Below, piece after piece: positions 15,022 through 28,100 of a stretch of DNA of 64,000 nucleotides. The stretch is from an uncultured Dongia sp. (GTDB taxonomy: Bacteria > Pseudomonadota > Alphaproteobacteria > Dongiales > Dongiaceae): NCBI RefSeq assembly GCF_936916975.1, contig NZ_CAKZGO010000040.1, positions 62,001 through 126,000 on the forward strand. The letters run 5' to 3'. The position numbers and the translations under genes were made by a program. Positions within the stretch are counted from its first letter, which is position 1. The number at the start of each line of letters is the position of its first letter. The notes under the pieces are model-generated. The model did no database searches. It saw nothing but the letters and a program-made list of their open reading frames with translations, and had not been told where the DNA came from.

Positions 15022-18000
15022 ATGGTAGAAAAGTCGGGCCCGAGCGCGTGGGATTTGGAGCGAGAGGCACGGAACCTCCGCCATCTACTTCAGGACTATG
15101 TCGAGGATCGGGAGATCGTCGCCCGAGGCGGATGTCTGCTCAACTTTGTCGATGCCCACGAAATAAAAGCGTTCATTAATCCTGATAACGGCAAATATCT
15201 CGCCGGCTTCATCATGGATGCTGAGCAAGTTTATCTTACTGACAACCCATCCGCTCGGTTGGAGATGCGTTTTCGGAATGAGCACTTTCTTAGGAAGTTA
15301 TTGTTTCTGGGGCCAGGTCAAGTCGGACTGCTGCCGTCACATGGCGAAGAAGTGGATGAGGAGATAGCTTTCCGCTCGGCAGATTGGATTCATGAGACGA
15401 TAAAGCTACTCGATGCGGCACGGGACCAGCGGAAAGTGCACGGAGAGCGCTTTCGACGATTGCTTGCCACTGCAGACGCGAGCCGCCAAGATCCTAGTGT
15501 TACACGTGCGGTGTTGGAAATTTTCCATCAACTCGCTCCAGCTCTCATGGTCCTGGCTCGACAGAATCTAGACAGTCCCATTGCGCGAATAGATGCCCTT
15601 ACAGGGCAAGACAGTAAGCTTGTTCTGCTGGAGCAAGTCGCTTGGGACAGGCTGGGTTTTACCGCGGAGGCCAACGCCCGACTTAAGGCCGTACGACTGA
15701 ACGAAGACCTAGTCGACCGATGGCGAGACTACTTTGCCGGCCGTAGCGATCGTCATGGAAACTCACCCCGGGCGAACCGAATCGATGCTGAAGCAGTGGC
15801 ATACCTGTACGCTTTGAATAGTGAGATCCGCGAGATAGGAGGGCCCAACGTCCGTGTCAGGCTCGTGACTCGAGCGAAGACCCTCCTTCGGGCGACCAGA
15901 GATCGGAGATCTTCTGATGCCAGCCAGCCGCCGCCGGGCGTAGGCTCTGTGCGGCACCCTCGGCTCGTCGTGACGAATCAAGATGAGGATCGGGCCTACG
16001 ACGCCAGTACAGAGCAGTCATTCATAGTGGCATTGCATACCTATCAGCGGCAGATCTCAGCGGCACGGTCAAGCGACCCATCGACCGAGGTTTCGCTTCC
16101 GATCGAGGCACTGCGTACGCTCGTCCGCGCGCGCCACGAGTTCGAACGGGCTCATTTTGCCGTCGATGTTCGGGCACAAGCTTATCAGGTGGCTGACGCG
16201 GACGACCGCGCCCTTCTGACGCGGCTGCTAGAGTTGTTTAGCAGTGAAAGTGATGTCATCCACCTTCTCAACGCCGAATTTCGCGAATCGATTAATGCTT
16301 TTGAGTCGGCGACGTATAACCTAGGCACGACTAGTGATGCGGACCCGATCCTTGGCACCCGCTCGATTTTCGGGCACCCCGGGCGAACTCGAGTACTACC
16401 TATGAAATCCGGGGCGCCCGGCCCGGTGGAGTTTCTGAACCCTGAGCTCCTCAAAGTAAAGGAGCCATACATAGATCTCGATAAGTTGATCGAGAAGTTC
16501 GAAGGCGAACTGGCGGAGCACTATCTTCCGTCGTCGGCCGAGCGCTATATCGCTTGGGCCTTGGTTCTTGCCTGCCGCGGCCGATGGAACGTGGCCGGCA
16601 TTTATGCCCGCAGCGCGATTGACGTCGCGAAACTGCTTCCCGAAGAGGAGGGGCACCAAGTCGGAAGAGAGGCGCGGCTACTGCGTGCTCAGATACGTCG
16701 GCTTGGTGGATTCGACAGCCGTGAACCGGATCTCGAAGCCAACGGGCCGTTGAATCGCTATAAGGACGCCATGCGGGAGCTGTCGGAAGCTTGGCGGAAG
16801 CCTGACGCGCGGATACTTCGGGAGCAAGCGGCGCAGATACTGGAATACCAACTGATTGCACATGACGGAGATGATACGCAGATCGCCGACGGCATCAGTT
16901 ATCTACAGCAAGCGCTTCAGCTCACGGAGCGTGACGAGGTCTTGCGCACCCGCGTGCTCGAACTTGTCCTTTGCTATCATCTTGCCGCAGACATCCATCA
17001 AGGATTTTGGGTCAGCCGCAGCATTGATGATAGACAGATCGGATTCAACGCCCATGCTGACCTTCACAGGCTCCTGACGGCACAAAGAGATATGCGCAGC
17101 CTGGATGAAATATCGCGCAGGGCCCGTGCGGTTGAATTGATCGGCTTCCAGATGTTCGCGGATATCAGGCACCTGCCCGATGAGCTTAAGGACCTCTCTG
17201 GCGACGAAGCGATCAAAACAAAGCGTGCGCATCTACAGATCCCTCAGGACCTACGCTATGAATTTGTTGATATTGTCACGCAGCTGAGGAAAGGCAGCGA
17301 CTATACGTCTGTTCTACTAGTGACCCAGTTGGAATTGCTTGCTGCACGTGTCATGCAAGCGGGAACTATTGACCTGACCTACGCTCCGATTTCGACGCCT
17401 GAGGCCGTCGCGGCAACAATCGCTAAGATCCCTCACGATGAAGCAAAGAGCCTTATTGAGTTCGCGTATCGAAAACTTGAACGTGCTGCGATGCAGGCCT
17501 CGATGCAGAGCATGACGAAGGAGTGGGCAGCCGATCTACACGAGGTAATAAACGCCCTCTCAAGAGCCGAGAGTTTGCTCGATCCGGATTTTAAGGCGGG
17601 TTCTGGGAAAGAGATTGTATTTCAAATTCGGATTGAACGCTGTTTCGCGCAGCTGCTAATCTCTAAAATGCAGCCGAGTCCCAAGCGACAGGCGGCTTTA
17701 AAAAATCTTCGGGAAGAGTATAGGTCGATCGCTGAGGAATTTCCCGGAACGTCAATTCCCTACTTCCGTCTCAACATCGTTTGTTCGGAATTGGGAGAGG
17801 AAACGGCCGCCGTCGATGCAATCGTCCGAGCCCTAGAACTCTTGGAAGCCGACCCCTACCTACACGACCGATCGCACTGGGTTCGTCGGACTATACGACG
17901 CCGCTTTGCGTTGCGATTTGGTCAAGAGGCAAAGCGCACTCGTGAACAGATGAGAAAGGACCCATCGAAACGAGAGCTACTGCAAGAAGGTTACCTGAAG

Positions 18001-18459
18001 GCAGCGCTCAAGGCGTTCGATAGCGTATATGTCGATGTGGGAGCTAACGCGGATGCGCGATCCGACACTCTGGGAACGGTCGAAGTGCTGCGCACAATCA
18101 ACAATATTGTCTACTATGCGAGCTTTATCATTGAGGTTGAGCAAGGTTGGGCGGAGCTTGAAGCGAAGTCCTTTTCCAAGGATGAAATGGGCGCATTCTT
18201 GCGTTGCTTGCACCCCGATGGGATCGATAAAGTTGATGCAGTCAGTATCGTGCACACGATCGGATTTGCCTATTCAGCACTTGACGATCATGGGAACGCG
18301 AGTAAGGCAGGCAAGCGTCTCCTGAGACTGCTTCAAGATGGTGATGATTTTGTCGAAGCAGATGAGGTGGAACTGATAGCCGATGCGCTGAGTTGGATAC
18401 GAGCAGAACGAAGTCAAGCTGCTCGCAAGCTTGAGGCAGTAGGGTCCGGATACCAGTAA
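15022..18459 (+). CDS. Large helical-repeat protein with possible PIN-like N-terminal domain; fourth gene of cassette
   Basis: A 1145-residue soluble protein. The first ~300 residues have acidic positions spaced as in PIN-like nucleases: NFVDAHEIKAFINPD near residue 40, then IDAEAVAYLYALNSEI near 255 followed by VRLVTRAKTLL. That fold is an inference from pattern and was not searched. The rest is long, alpha-helical and TPR-like, with paired helices such as YIAWALVLACRGRWNVAGIY, fitting a ligand-sensing or scaffold role. There is no signal peptide or transmembrane segment. It follows the winged-helix gene without a gap. As part of the four-gene set it could be a nuclease-armed sensor. Confidence 0.45.
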   Translation: MVEKSGPSAWDLEREARNLRHLLQDYVEDREIVARGGCLLNFVDAHEIKAFINPDNGKYLAGFIMDAEQVYLTDNPSARLEMRFRNEHFLRKLLFLGPGQVGLLPSHGEEVDEEIAFRSADWIHETIKLLDAARDQRKVHGERFRRLLATADASRQDPSVTRAVLEIFHQLAPALMVLARQNLDSPIARIDALTGQDSKLVLLEQVAWDRLGFTAEANARLKAVRLNEDLVDRWRDYFAGRSDRHGNSPRANRIDAEAVAYLYALNSEIREIGGPNVRVRLVTRAKTLLRATRDRRSSDASQPPPGVGSVRHPRLVVTNQDEDRAYDASTEQSFIVALHTYQRQISAARSSDPSTEVSLPIEALRTLVRARHEFERAHFAVDVRAQAYQVADADDRALLTRLLELFSSESDVIHLLNAEFRESINAFESATYNLGTTSDADPILGTRSIFGHPGRTRVLPMKSGAPGPVEFLNPELLKVKEPYIDLDKLIEKFEGELAEHYLPSSAERYIAWALVLACRGRWNVAGIYARSAIDVAKLLPEEEGHQVGREARLLRAQIRRLGGFDSREPDLEANGPLNRYKDAMRELSEAWRKPDARILREQAAQILEYQLIAHDGDDTQIADGISYLQQALQLTERDEVLRTRVLELVLCYHLAADIHQGFWVSRSIDDRQIGFNAHADLHRLLTAQRDMRSLDEISRRARAVELIGFQMFADIRHLPDELKDLSGDEAIKTKRAHLQIPQDLRYEFVDIVTQLRKGSDYTSVLLVTQLELLAARVMQAGTIDLTYAPISTPEAVAATIAKIPHDEAKSLIEFAYRKLERAAMQASMQSMTKEWAADLHEVINALSRAESLLDPDFKAGSGKEIVFQIRIERCFAQLLISKMQPSPKRQAALKNLREEYRSIAEEFPGTSIPYFRLNIVCSELGEETAAVDAIVRALELLEADPYLHDRSHWVRRTIRRRFALRFGQEAKRTREQMRKDPSKRELLQEGYLKAALKAFDSVYVDVGANADARSDTLGTVEVLRTINNIVYYASFIIEVEQGWAELEAKSFSKDEMGAFLRCLHPDGIDKVDAVSIVHTIGFAYSALDDHGNASKAGKRLLRLLQDGDDFVEADEVELIADALSWIRAERSQAARKLEAVGSGYQ

Positions 18460-19177
18460 TCCAATTCAGAGGAACACGGGCCCTTGCTCGATCCAAAGCC
18501 AGGGCTTGCATCGCCTACGCTTGGATGACTAGCTGAGCCTTGAGCCCATCGGTTTACCAGAGAATATCTGCCGACTAATGACGTAGCCAACCGTTGACGT
18601 TCTGGCAAGTGAGGAGTTCGGTTGTTAGCTAACGGCGCTTCGGCGACATAGTCTAACTATGGGAACGAGGGTGGTATTTAGCAAGCTGAAGACGAGTGGT
18701 CGCGGGTGGGTAACTGCCCGCCGCCTTGTGCCGCTGCGGGAACGTACAGAGGCATCGCGTTACGGCCGCGGCACACCTTGGCCTAGAGAACCAGCGCCGC
18801 ATAGGCCCGAGCGTTCGTAGATTCTGAGGCGCCACCATCGAGAAGAGCTGACCGCGTAACTAGCCACCGAATACCTGATGATAGAACTTTGTCGGTCCTT
18901 CTTCTTCTAGCGCTGATGCCATGCTTTCCATAAAGAGGATTATGCGCCAGAAAGATACTGTACGTTGCGGTACTCGCTATTCAGCCCACCGTCATCGATG
19001 CTCTCCGTGCCGTTAAGGCGTCCTCACAATACAGAGAATTGTGGAGACCAACGCTTTGCCATTCAGAAATCGTCCACCCAACTCCATCACGATCCCATTC
19101 TCGGTGGTCTCCGCGTTATCCTCACGCGGTTGAACCAGTCTGAGGCCATGTTCGCCAAAGCGGGTGAGCAGATGGGA
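18460..19177 (+). other. Intergenic region between convergent genes
   Basis: About 720 bases between the cassette and the end of the giant RTX gene, with no convincing gene on either strand. It contains the second copy of the palindromic 20-mer at 18705-18724 and a weak CACAAT…ATTGTG hairpin at 19025-19043. I see no strong T-tailed terminator for either convergent gene. Confidence 0.4.
18705..18724 (+). repeat. Second copy of a palindromic 20-base element
   Basis: GGTGGGTAACTGCCCGCCGC matches 4309-4328 (GGCGGGCAACTGCCCGCCGC) at 18 of 20 positions. Both differences are C to T in the left arm, so G-T pairs keep the hairpin. Both copies sit in intergenic DNA, 14 kb apart. Confidence 0.4.
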
Positions 19178-22100
19178 TCACCAAGCCGCAGCAATTACGG
19201 GTGCCATGGCCTCACGGGCCGCTAGTGCGACAAAGTTCATGCCAGGCGCTGGCGGCGTGAATGCAGCCATGGCGTGGACCAAGGTCTCGGCTTCGTTTGT
19301 TGAGAGAGTCTTACCGCCAGCGTAGATGGCGTCGAGCTTATGATCCTTGGAAGTATACCAGCCCTCGACGGTAATACTATTATCAGAACCGATGACTGAG
19401 ATGACAAGATCATCGTTGGCGCGGTGGAGCCAGAGATTCTCAGAGGAAATCCCGCTGAGAGTAAGGCGGTCTTCGCCGCCATTGGTGTCGTAAGCGTCGA
19501 TGGTATCATTGCCGCTGTTGTAGATGTACATGTCGACCATGCTGTTTCCGCTGATGTAATGGTCATTTCCGGAGCCACCGACGAGATAATTGATCCCGGT
19601 ATTTGCGGCGACGAGGGTATCGTTGCCATCGTGGCCGTAGAGTTCGCCGCCATAGAGAGTGGTCATGACGTTATCGAGACTGTTGCCCGTTCCAACAGCG
19701 GTTTCCGCAAAGCCATACCTTATAGTCAGGTTCTCGAAGTTGTCTTGCAGCGTGAATAGTTGGGAATCTGTGATGATAGTATCGATACCCTCGTTAGCAT
19801 TCTCGTGGGTAGCATACTCTTCTTCATAGTCGTAGTTCAGGATGTAGGTGTCATTGCCAGAGCCGCCTTCCATCCAGATCGCGTTAGGTGCGACAAGTGT
19901 GTCGTCACCTGCATCTCCGAAGAGTTCGTCATTTCCAGAATTTGCACCACTGAGATAGTCGTTCCCGTCACCGCCATGGAGGTACTCCGCGGTGCTTGTA
20001 CCGACAATAGTATCATTGAAAGCAGATCCGATAACGACGCTGATGTTGCTGACCTTGTCGCCTTGGGCATGACCACCCTGACCGATGCCGGTGGTGAGGT
20101 TCAGATTGATAGCGGCGTTTGAATTCACATAGGTGAGGACATCGCCATCGATTGTATCGGCACCCCCGCCGTCGAAGGTGTCGGCACCCGCACTACTGTA
20201 GAAAGTGTTATTGCCCACATTGCCAATCAGGATGTTGTCAAGATCGTTGCCATTGAGATCAATATTGTTTTCTCCGGTGAGAGTCAGATTTTCGATATTG
20301 TTGCCGAGTGCGAAGGCAATGCCGCTGTAGACGGTATCGATACCTTCGTCGGTCAACTCGGTGACGACATCGCTGGCCTGAGCCACGTAGTAAACGTCGT
20401 TGCCGGCGCCACCGATCATCACATCGGCGGCCGATCCCCCGTCAAGTGTGTCGTCGCCATCGCCGCCAGTGAGAGTATTCTTGCCGCTGTTGCCGGTGAG
20501 GACGTTGTTGGCAGCATTGCCGGTGCCATTGATGTTGCTGCTGCCGGTGAGGGTTAGGTTCTCGATCTGATCCGAAAGCGTGTAAGTTATCGTGCTGATG
20601 ACAAGATCCGTGCCTCCACCGCCACCCTCTAGGATTGAATCACCAGCCTGGGCGACGTAGTAGGTGTCGTCGCCGGCGCCACCTGTCATGGTGTCGTCGC
20701 CGGCGCCACCGTCAATGACGTTGGCTGTGACATTGCCGGTGAGATCGTCGTTGAAAGACGAACCGTTGAGGTTCTCGGTGTTGAGGAGTGTGTCGCCCTG
20801 AGCATCACCGCCGATCGCCGTACCTTCAGCCAGGTTGACGGTAACTGCACTGCCGGAACCGACATAAGCCGCCGTGTCGATGCCGTCGCCGCCATCCAAT
20901 GTATCCGCACCGGCGCCTCCGGTGAGGACGTTGGCGCCACTATTGCCAGTGATGACATTGACGAGACTGTTGCCGGTGGCATTGAGATTGCCAGAGCCGG
21001 TGAGGACAAGGTTTTCGACGTTGGCAGCGAGGGAGGTCAAAGTAACCGAGGTCATGATCGTGTCAGTGCCAGCACTGGATCCTTCGACCACGACGTCGCC
21101 GGTGGCATTGACTATATAGACGTCGTTTCCGGCAGCGCCCGTCATGGTGTCGTTGCCTGTCCCACCATCGATGCGATTGTCGCCGCTGTTGCCGGTAAGG
21201 ATGTCGTTGCCATTGCCGCCGATGAGATTTTCGAAGTCCGTGGCGGTGTCGCCAGCCGCATCACCGCCGGAGAAGGTGCCGGCCGCAAGATTGACAGTGA
21301 CGGCTGCGGTGGATCCGGCATAGGAGAGCGTATCGTTGCCGAGGCCGCCCGCCAGAGTATCGCTGCCGGCGCCACCTTGGATTAGGTTGTCATTGCCATC
21401 GCCGGTGAGGCTGTCTGCCTGGGCGCTGCCTATGAGGTTCTCGATGGATGTGAGGATGTCGCCAGCCGCATCGCCACCGCTCGCCGTGGCGGCTTGAAGA
21501 TTGATCGTAACCCCAGCCGCAGAGCTTGCATAGCTTGCGGTGTCGGTGCCGAGGCCGCCCGAGAGCTTGTCGGCTCCGACGCCACCCGCGAGCGAATTGT
21601 CGAGATCGTTGCCCGTGATCTGGTTGTCGAGACCGTTGCCGGTGCCGATGAGGGCCGAACCGGACATGATCAGGTTCTCGACGTTGGCGGCGAGAGTGTA
21701 GCTGACCGAAGCGTAGACCACGTCGGTTCCTTGAGAGGCCGCTTCGGTGACAGTATCGCCAGCATTGTCGACGTAGAACGTATCGTCACCAAGGCCGCCA
21801 TTCATGGAGTCCGCGCCGACACCACCATCGAGCGTGTCGTTACCATCAGCGCCGGAGAGGGTATTGGCGCTGCCGTTGCCAGTGATCTGATTGTTCAGTG
21901 CGTTGCCAGTACCGGTGACCCCGTTGGCTAGGATTAGGTTTTCAACATTGGCAGCGAGGGCCGTGATGCTGACCGAGCTCTGGATCGTGTCGGTGCCCTC
22001 GTTGGCGTTTTCAACGATCGTGTCACCAGCGGCGCTGACGATATAGATGTCGTCTCCGGCGCCGCCGGTCATGGTGTCATTTCCGGCACCACCATCTATG

Positions 22101-25100
22101 CGGTTGGCGACCGCATTGCCAGTGAGGATGTCGCCATAACCGCCTCCGATGAGATTCTCGATCGAGCTGAGAGTATCCGCGCCGTCAGCTCCTGAGGCCG
22201 TCCCGGCCGCGAGACTAACTGTGACTGCGGCGGTCGCGGTTGCATAGGAGGCTGTGTCGTTGCCGTTGCCGCCGGAGAGTGTGTCGGTGCCAATACCGCC
22301 GATCAGTATGTCGTTACCATCGCCACCCGTGAGGATATTATTGCCGCTGTTGCCGGTGAGGGCATTGTCGAGCGTATTGCCGGTAAGATTGATGGCCGTG
22401 GCACCTTCGGCAATCATGTTTTCTACATGGGCGCTCGCGGTGTAGGTAGCTGTGCTGCGGATTGTGTCGGCACCCTCGTCAGCAGATTCTGTGACGATAT
22501 CGCCAGTATTGTCCACGTAGTAAGTGTCGTCTCCGGTACCACCCACCATGGTGTCAGCGCCTGCAGCGCCGTCAAGCGTGTCGCTGCCGTCAAACCCGAT
22601 GAGGGTGTTGGCTGACGCATTTCCGGTGATTTTGTTCGACAGATTGTTGCCGGTCCCAGTGATGGCCGAGCTCGTCAGGGTTAGATCCTCAACATAATCA
22701 AGCAGGGTGTAATTGATCGAGGAATAGACAAGATCTGTGCCCCCAGACAGGCCATCATCTCCACGATCGTTGGAAAGTTCGAGGATGGTGTCGCCGACGT
22801 TCTCGATATAGTAGGTGTCGTTGCCGGCGCCGCCAGTCATGATGTCAACGCCGACGCCGCCATCAATAATGTTAGCGCCATCTCCGCCGGTCAGGGTATC
22901 GTTGAACGCGCTGCCAGACAGATTTTCGATAGAAACGAAGGTGTCGCCTGCAGCATCACCGCCGGATGTACTTCCGGTCTTGAGATTGACGCTCACGGCC
23001 GCGGTGGAACCGGTATAGCTCGCCGTGTCGTTGCCGCCGCCGCCGCTGAGCTGATCCGCGCCGGCGCCACCCGTCAGGATATTGGCACCGGAACCACCTG
23101 TAATCACGTTGTCGAGCGCATTTCCCGTGCCGTTGATGGTGCCAGAGCCGAGCGTCAGCTTTTCAACATTGGCGCCGAGCGTGTAGTTGATCGTACTGTA
23201 GACACGATCAATGCCTTCGCCGACATTTTCCGTCACGGTGTCTGTGGCACTATCGACGGAGTAGTAGTCATCGCCGACTCCACCGCTCATGGCGTCGTTG
23301 CCGAGGCCACCGGTCAGAGAGTCGTTGCCCGTTCCCCCGCTGAGGGTGTCATTGCCGTCATTGCCGAGTACGGTGTCGTCACCGTCACCGCCAGAGATCA
23401 CGTTGGCTAGATCATTGCCGGTGAGGGTATTATTCCCGCTGTTCCCGGTCAAGTTGATGGCAGCCGAGCCAACCGCGGCGGTCATATTCTCCAGATGTTC
23501 CGAGAGGGTGTAGTTGACCGAGGTATAGACAAGATCGAGGCCGCCGTCAGCCGCTTCGGTGACAGTGTCACCGACATTATCGACGGAGTAGGTGTCGTTG
23601 CCACCTTGGCCGACCATCGTATCGGCGCCTGCAAGGCCGGTGATCGTATTATCCTGATCATCACCTTCCAGAAAGTCGCCATAAGCCGAACCATAGAGGA
23701 TTTCAAAATTGAACAGCACATCTCCGTCAGCATGGCCCCCGCGAGCAAACCCGTTCTTCAACGAGACAGAGACGGCTGCGTTTGAGGTAGCGTAGGTAGC
23801 GATGTCAACGCCGATTCCGCCATCGAGCCGGTCGGCGCCAGCAAGGCCAGCCAGGGTGTCATTGCCGCTGCCGCCGATGATGGTGTTGTCAAGGGCGTTC
23901 CCAGTGCCGCTCCGGTTAGAAGCGGAATTGATGATCAGGTGCTCGACATTCGCTGAAAGCGTGTAGCTCACCGATGAAACGACGGTGTCGATACCCTGAT
24001 TGGCAGATTCAGTAACTATGTCGCCGGTCGATCCGACAATGTAGGTGTCATCGTCGGCGCCGCCGGTGAGGCTGTCGTTGCCGGCCCCGCCATCCAGCCA
24101 GTCGGCGCCAGCGCCCCCGGAAAGAGTGTTATTGCCACTGTTGCCGGTGATCCGGTTGTTGAGGGCGTTGCCCGTGCCGCCGATAGCGCCCGTCCCGGTG
24201 AGTATCAGATTCTCAACGTTGGCGGAGAGGGTATGGGCGAGTTCGGATTCGACCGTGTCAGAGCCTCCGTCGGCGAGCTCGGTGACCACTTCCGTGCCGC
24301 TGGTAGCGGTAATGACATAGGTATCATCGCCGGTTCCACCAATGAGGATGTCGGCGCCCAGGCCACCCATTAGGCGATCGTTTCCAGCCCCACCGGAAAG
24401 CGTGTTGACCGCATCGTTGCCAGTGAGGACGTCGTTGAAGGCCGATCCAGTGAGGTTCTCGATCGTCGTGTAGGTGTCGCCCGCCGCATCGCCGGTATTC
24501 AAAGCTGACGTCAGCAAGTTGGCGGTAACAGCGGCTGTGGCGTCGACATAGGAGGCCGTGTCGTTGCCGTTGCCGCCAATGAGACTATCCGCACCGGCGC
24601 CCCCAATGAGAATGTCCTCACCGTCATTGCCGGTGAGGGTATTGGCGCCGCCAGTGCCGGTGAGTACGTTAGCGCCGGCATTACCGATGGCCGTGAGAGC
24701 GCTGCCGGTGAGTGTTACATTCTCTATATTAGTGAGTGCAGAAATGTCATAATTGATGGCTGCGCGCACAGTATCCGTGCCTTCGCTGGTGAGTTCCGTG
24801 ACGGTTTCCCCGGTCTGGTCGACCACATAAGTGTCGTTGCCTTTGCCGCCGACCATGACATCGATGCCGGCACCGCCGTCGATGAGGTTGTCGCCTGCAT
24901 TGCCGGTGATGGTATTGGCATCCGTATTGCCAGTGGCATTGATACTGTCTGGGCCGATCAGCAACAGGTTCTCAAAGTTCTCGCCGAGGGCGTAGCTGAT
25001 TGAGGCGACGACCGTGTCCGTACCTTCGCCAGATAGCTCCAGAACAGTATCGCCCACCTGGTCGACCACATACGTGTCGTTTCCGAGGCCGCCCGTCAGA

Positions 25101-28100
25101 CTATCCTTGCCTAGGCCGCCATTCAGTACATCGTTACCAGCATCACCGGTGATGGTGTCGTTGCCGATAAGCCCGAGGATTAAGTTGTCGCCACTGTCGC
25201 CGGCAAGCGAGTCCGCATCGTTGGTCCCCGAAATGATGCCGCCGGACGGCGCCACATCACCGAGGAACACGATCTTCTCGATTCCGGCGAACTTCTTAGT
25301 GCCATCGGGTGACGACCCGCGAAGATCCTTCACCTCGGTGACGCCACCACCAAGATCGGTGAACTGGTAATCGAGATGAGACCCAGACAGATTCAGAGTG
25401 TCCACCCCGTCGCCACCGACAAAGACGTCGTTTCCAGCGCCCGCGATGAAGGTGTCGTTCCCGGCGGCGCCATCGATCGTGTCATTGCCAGCGCCACCAT
25501 CAAGCGTGTTGGCGGCTTCGTTGCCGGTGATAACGTTGTCGAGGATGTTGCCAGTTGCGTTGATGGTCGCGGACCCGGTGAGGACAAGGTTTTCAACGTT
25601 GGCCGCCAGGATGGTGAGCGTGACACCGGTTTTGACGGTGTCTGTGCCGCCCGCGCCGGCCTCCGTGACGACGTCAGTCGTGCTGTCGACGATGAAAGTG
25701 TCGTCACCGAGACCGCCGGTCATAGAATCATTGCCAATGCCACCATCCAGCGCGTCGTTGCCGTTGCCGCCGGAAAGCGTGTCATTGGCAGCGCCGCCTT
25801 CGAGGACGTCATTACCGTCGTTGCCGGTCAGGGTATTGACGGATGCGTTGCCGACAATGCGATTGTCATGAGTGTTGCCGGTGCCGGTGGCCGCTGTGCC
25901 ACCCAGGGTCAGGTTCTCAAAATTGGCGAGGAGGGCGTAGTTGGCAGTGACTTCGACCGTGTCGATGCCTTCATTGGCGGCTTCCGTCAGAGTGTCAACG
26001 CCGTCATAGATGTAGGTGTCGTTGCCAATACCACCCGCCAGGGTATCTGTACCGAGCCCGCCGGAGAGGCGGTCGTTGCCTGCACCACCGGAGATGACGT
26101 TGGCCGCGCCGTCGCCGGTGAGGTCGTCATCATAAGACGATCCAGTCAGGTTCTCGATGGTGTTGTAGGTGTCGTTGAGGGCGTCGCCGGTGCCGATCTG
26201 CGTCAACATATTGGCGGCAACGCCGGCAGTGGCATTCACGTACGAAGCTGTGTCCGTGTTCGTGCCGCCCACCAGGGTATCGCCGCCGTTGCCGCCGATG
26301 AGGATATCGTTGCCAGCTCCGCCATTGAGGGTGTTGCTGCCGTCATTACCGATAAGCGTGTTGGCAGTGGTATTGCCGGTGGCGTTGATACTAGCAGTCC
26401 CGGTCAGGGTAACGTTCTCGAGGTTCGCGAGACTGGCGATCGAGTACGTGATGGAGCTCTCGACCGTATCGGTGCCGGCGGAAGCGCCTTCCACCACAAC
26501 ATCGCCTGCGTTGTCGACCACGTAGGTGTCGTCGCCAAGGCCGCCAGCCATGCTGTCGACACCGCCCTTGGCATCCAGGCGGTTGTTCCCTGCATTGCCA
26601 GTGAGAATATTGGCGTCGTCATTGCCCGTGCCATTGATATTGCCGGCGCCGCCAAGAGTCAGGTTATCGACATTTGCCGCAAGGGTGTAGGTCGCAGCAG
26701 TGCTGACGACCGTATCAGTGCCTTCGGATGCGTTCTCGGTGATGACATCGTCGACATTGTCGACGAGATAGGTATCGTTGCCGGTCCCGCCCGCCAGGCT
26801 GTCCTTGCCGGCACCACCATCGAGGATATTGGCGGCCGCATCGCCCGTAAGGACATCTTCATTGGCGGATCCCGTCAGGTTTTCGATGCCGGAAAGAGTA
26901 TCGCCGTCCGCATCCCCGCCAAGGCCGGTTCCTGCCACAAGGCTCACGGTTACCGCGGCACTGGATCCGGCATAGTTTGCTGTATCGTTACCGATTCCGC
27001 CCGAAAGGGTATCTGCGCCGGTACCGCCTTGCAGGAAGTCGTCGCCGTCTCCGCCAGAGAGGTTGTTTGCACCGCTGTTCCCGACCAGTGCGTTGGCCGC
27101 GGTGTTGCCGGTAGCATTGATGTTGCCGGACCCTATGAGGGTGACGTTCTCGACATTGGAGAGGGCCGCCAAGCTGAAATCGATCGAAGAGTTGACTGTA
27201 TCGGTGCCGGCCGAAGTCGCTTCCACAACCGTGTCACCGGCATTGTCAACAACGAAGGTATCGTTGCCGAGACCACCTGTCATGGCGTCAGCACCGCCAC
27301 CGCCATCAAGATAATCATTGCCATCGCCGCCGGAAAGAGCGTTTGTGCCAACGTTGCCGATGATGACGTTGTCGAGAACGTTGCCTGCGCCGTTGATATT
27401 GCCGGAGCCGGTGAGAGTCAGATTCTCGACGTTGACGCCAAGAGTGAAAGTGGCTGAGCTCTGGACGATGTCCGTTCCGCCGGCCACGGCTTCCACGGCC
27501 GTATCCGTCGTACTGTCGGCGATGTAGAGATCGTCACCAGCACCGCCGGTCATGGCGTCATTGCCAAAACCGCCATCGAGCGTATCGTTCCCGTTGCCGC
27601 CAGTGAGGGTGTCGTTGCCGAGGCCACCGACCAGCAGATCGTTGCCGTCACTGCCAGAAAGCGCATTGGCGGCGTCGTTGCCGATGATCTTGTTGTCAGA
27701 GGCGTTGCCGGTAATGCCGATGGCCGTCGTCCCGACCGCAGCACGGCCTTCCTCGACGTTACTGTCCATGGTGAATGTAACAGCACCTTCAGCAATGTCG
27801 TAGCCGGCATTCTTGTCTTCGATGATGCTGTCGCCGGCAACGCTGACATAATAGTAATCGTCTCCGGTGCCTCCCACCATTACGTCGGCAGCAGCGCCGC
27901 CATCGATGATGTCGTTACCTACACCGCCCTCGATACGGTTGACGGATGCATTGCCGACGAGGGTATCGTCAAAGCTCGAGCCCCTCAGGTTCTCGATCGC
28001 GATATAGGTGTCTCCGGCGGCATCTCCGTTATTGCTGCTCGGTACCAGGAGATTGACCGTCAGGCCAGTAGATGCGTTTTCATAGGACGCCGTGTCGGTG

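Noticed and set aside
25376..27457. Plus-strand 693-codon open frame over the RTX gene
   Set aside because: It is the antisense of the RTX repeat region; codon bias of the repeats keeps the opposite frame open. The translation has no family features.
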